Source: MFD01213-c1 sp963704405
GTDB taxonomy: Bacteria; Planctomycetota; Phycisphaerae; Tepidisphaerales; Tepidisphaeraceae
Assembly (NCBI GenBank): GCA_963704405.1
Contig: OY969903.1
Span: forward strand, 1,488,001 to 1,552,000
Direction of reading: 5' to 3'
DNA length: 64,000 nucleotides
Positions 63,739 through 64,000 of the stretch are shown here, one piece after another. The notes beneath the pieces were generated by a model. The model did no database searches, was not told the origin of the DNA, and saw nothing but the letters and a program-made list of their open reading frames with translations. The position numbers were made by a program, and so were the translations under genes. Position 1 is the stretch's first letter, and each line of letters opens with the position of its first letter.

Positions 63739-64000
63739 CCCCACCCCCACCCGTAGTCGGCCTGTGAAGGCCGGAGCGAGGGCGATAGCCCGAGCGAGTG
63801 ACGCCGACGCAGCCGTGAGGCAAGGAGGCGGCACGATACCGTAGGTAGTCGGGGGTCGCAGACGATTAAAAATCATCGTAAACCATTGAGCCGACACGAC
63901 GAATTAGAACGTGTGGGTATCGCCTTCAAGGGATACCCCAGGGGATACCCATAACGAGGTGCAGGACCGCTATTTCCACCCCGGATTGTCTTTGAAAAAT
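63739..64000 (-). repeat. Long inverted repeat, right copy
   Basis: This is the exact reverse complement of 56721-56982 and runs into the window end, so its outer limit is unknown. A small hairpin (cgccc / gggcg) lies at 63713-63726 just inside. Together the copies enclose about 6.76 kb. Confidence 0.97.

Noticed and set aside
56721..64000. Linear-replicon telomere or protelomerase site suggested by long inverted repeats and a palindrome
   Set aside because: The segment lies inside a contig on the left side and no protelomerase gene is present; a duplicated border repeat explains the data more simply.

Overview
The window looks like chromosomal DNA of a planctomycete, most likely class Phycisphaerae. 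The case rests on several independent marks: an adenosylcobalamin-dependent ribonucleotide reductase; three otherwise unrelated proteins that open with a LEPR-XLL-type motif (LLESRTLMS, FEALEGRTMMS, FERLESRQMLSS); a PEP-CTERM protein; small membrane proteins ending in a CGYDLRASPRHCPECG zinc ribbon; and a Dxs with the variant cofactor motif GDASIVNG. The assignment is by pattern recognition, not by database search. No rRNA, tRNA or CRISPR array was recognised.

Layout. 1-2.4 kb: 3' part of the ribonucleotide reductase gene with a textbook terminator. 2.5-5.4 kb: small accessory genes (membrane protein, lipoprotein, a toxin/antitoxin-like PBECR/DUF2283 pair, a small helical protein and an HTH protein). 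5.5-9.4 kb: secreted SGNH esterase, a LEPR-XLL coiled-coil protein, two small membrane proteins and a double-ACT regulator. 9.6-15.9 kb: pseudouridine synthase and a glucan block (glycogen-synthase-like glycosyltransferase, PilZ protein, GH15 glucosidase fused to a ferredoxin-like domain). 16-18 kb: PEP-CTERM protein and a receiver domain lacking its phosphoacceptor. 18.5-29.5 kb: a rhamnose-type ABC importer (binding protein, ATPase, two permeases) interrupted by purU, a membrane TPR protein and a secreted GH2 enzyme. 29.7-42 kb: mostly housekeeping genes (dxs, HAD phosphatase, radA, comM, miaB, mltA) with a calpain-like protease and a pectinesterase. 42.3-50.2 kb: one gene for a 2628-residue protein built of 27 fibronectin-III-like modules. 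50.5-54.1 kb: two tandem copies of an unknown secreted-protein gene, a MITE-like element and a GH5-like secreted enzyme. 54.4-56.5 kb: a SplB-like radical SAM protein and a scrambled DUF6883/DUF4926 pair. 56.7-64.0 kb: an accessory segment bounded by a perfect inverted repeat of at least 262 bp, holding a hybrid histidine kinase, small membrane and lipoproteins, an XRE regulator, a replication-relaxation protein and an intact IS5-family element.

How it fits together. SGNH/rhamnogalacturonan-acetylesterase-like, pectinesterase, GH2 and GH5-like enzymes together with the rhamnose-type importer point to a life on plant polysaccharide, especially pectin. The glycosyltransferase and GH15 enzyme suggest glycogen or alpha-glucan turnover.

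Caution. At least eight genes that should be intact carry single-base frameshifts, mostly at short G, C or A runs. The simplest reading is residual indel errors in a long-read or metagenome assembly, so these genes are described as one CDS across the break. The DUF6883/DUF4926 locus additionally carries a 72-bp internal inversion and looks like real decay.
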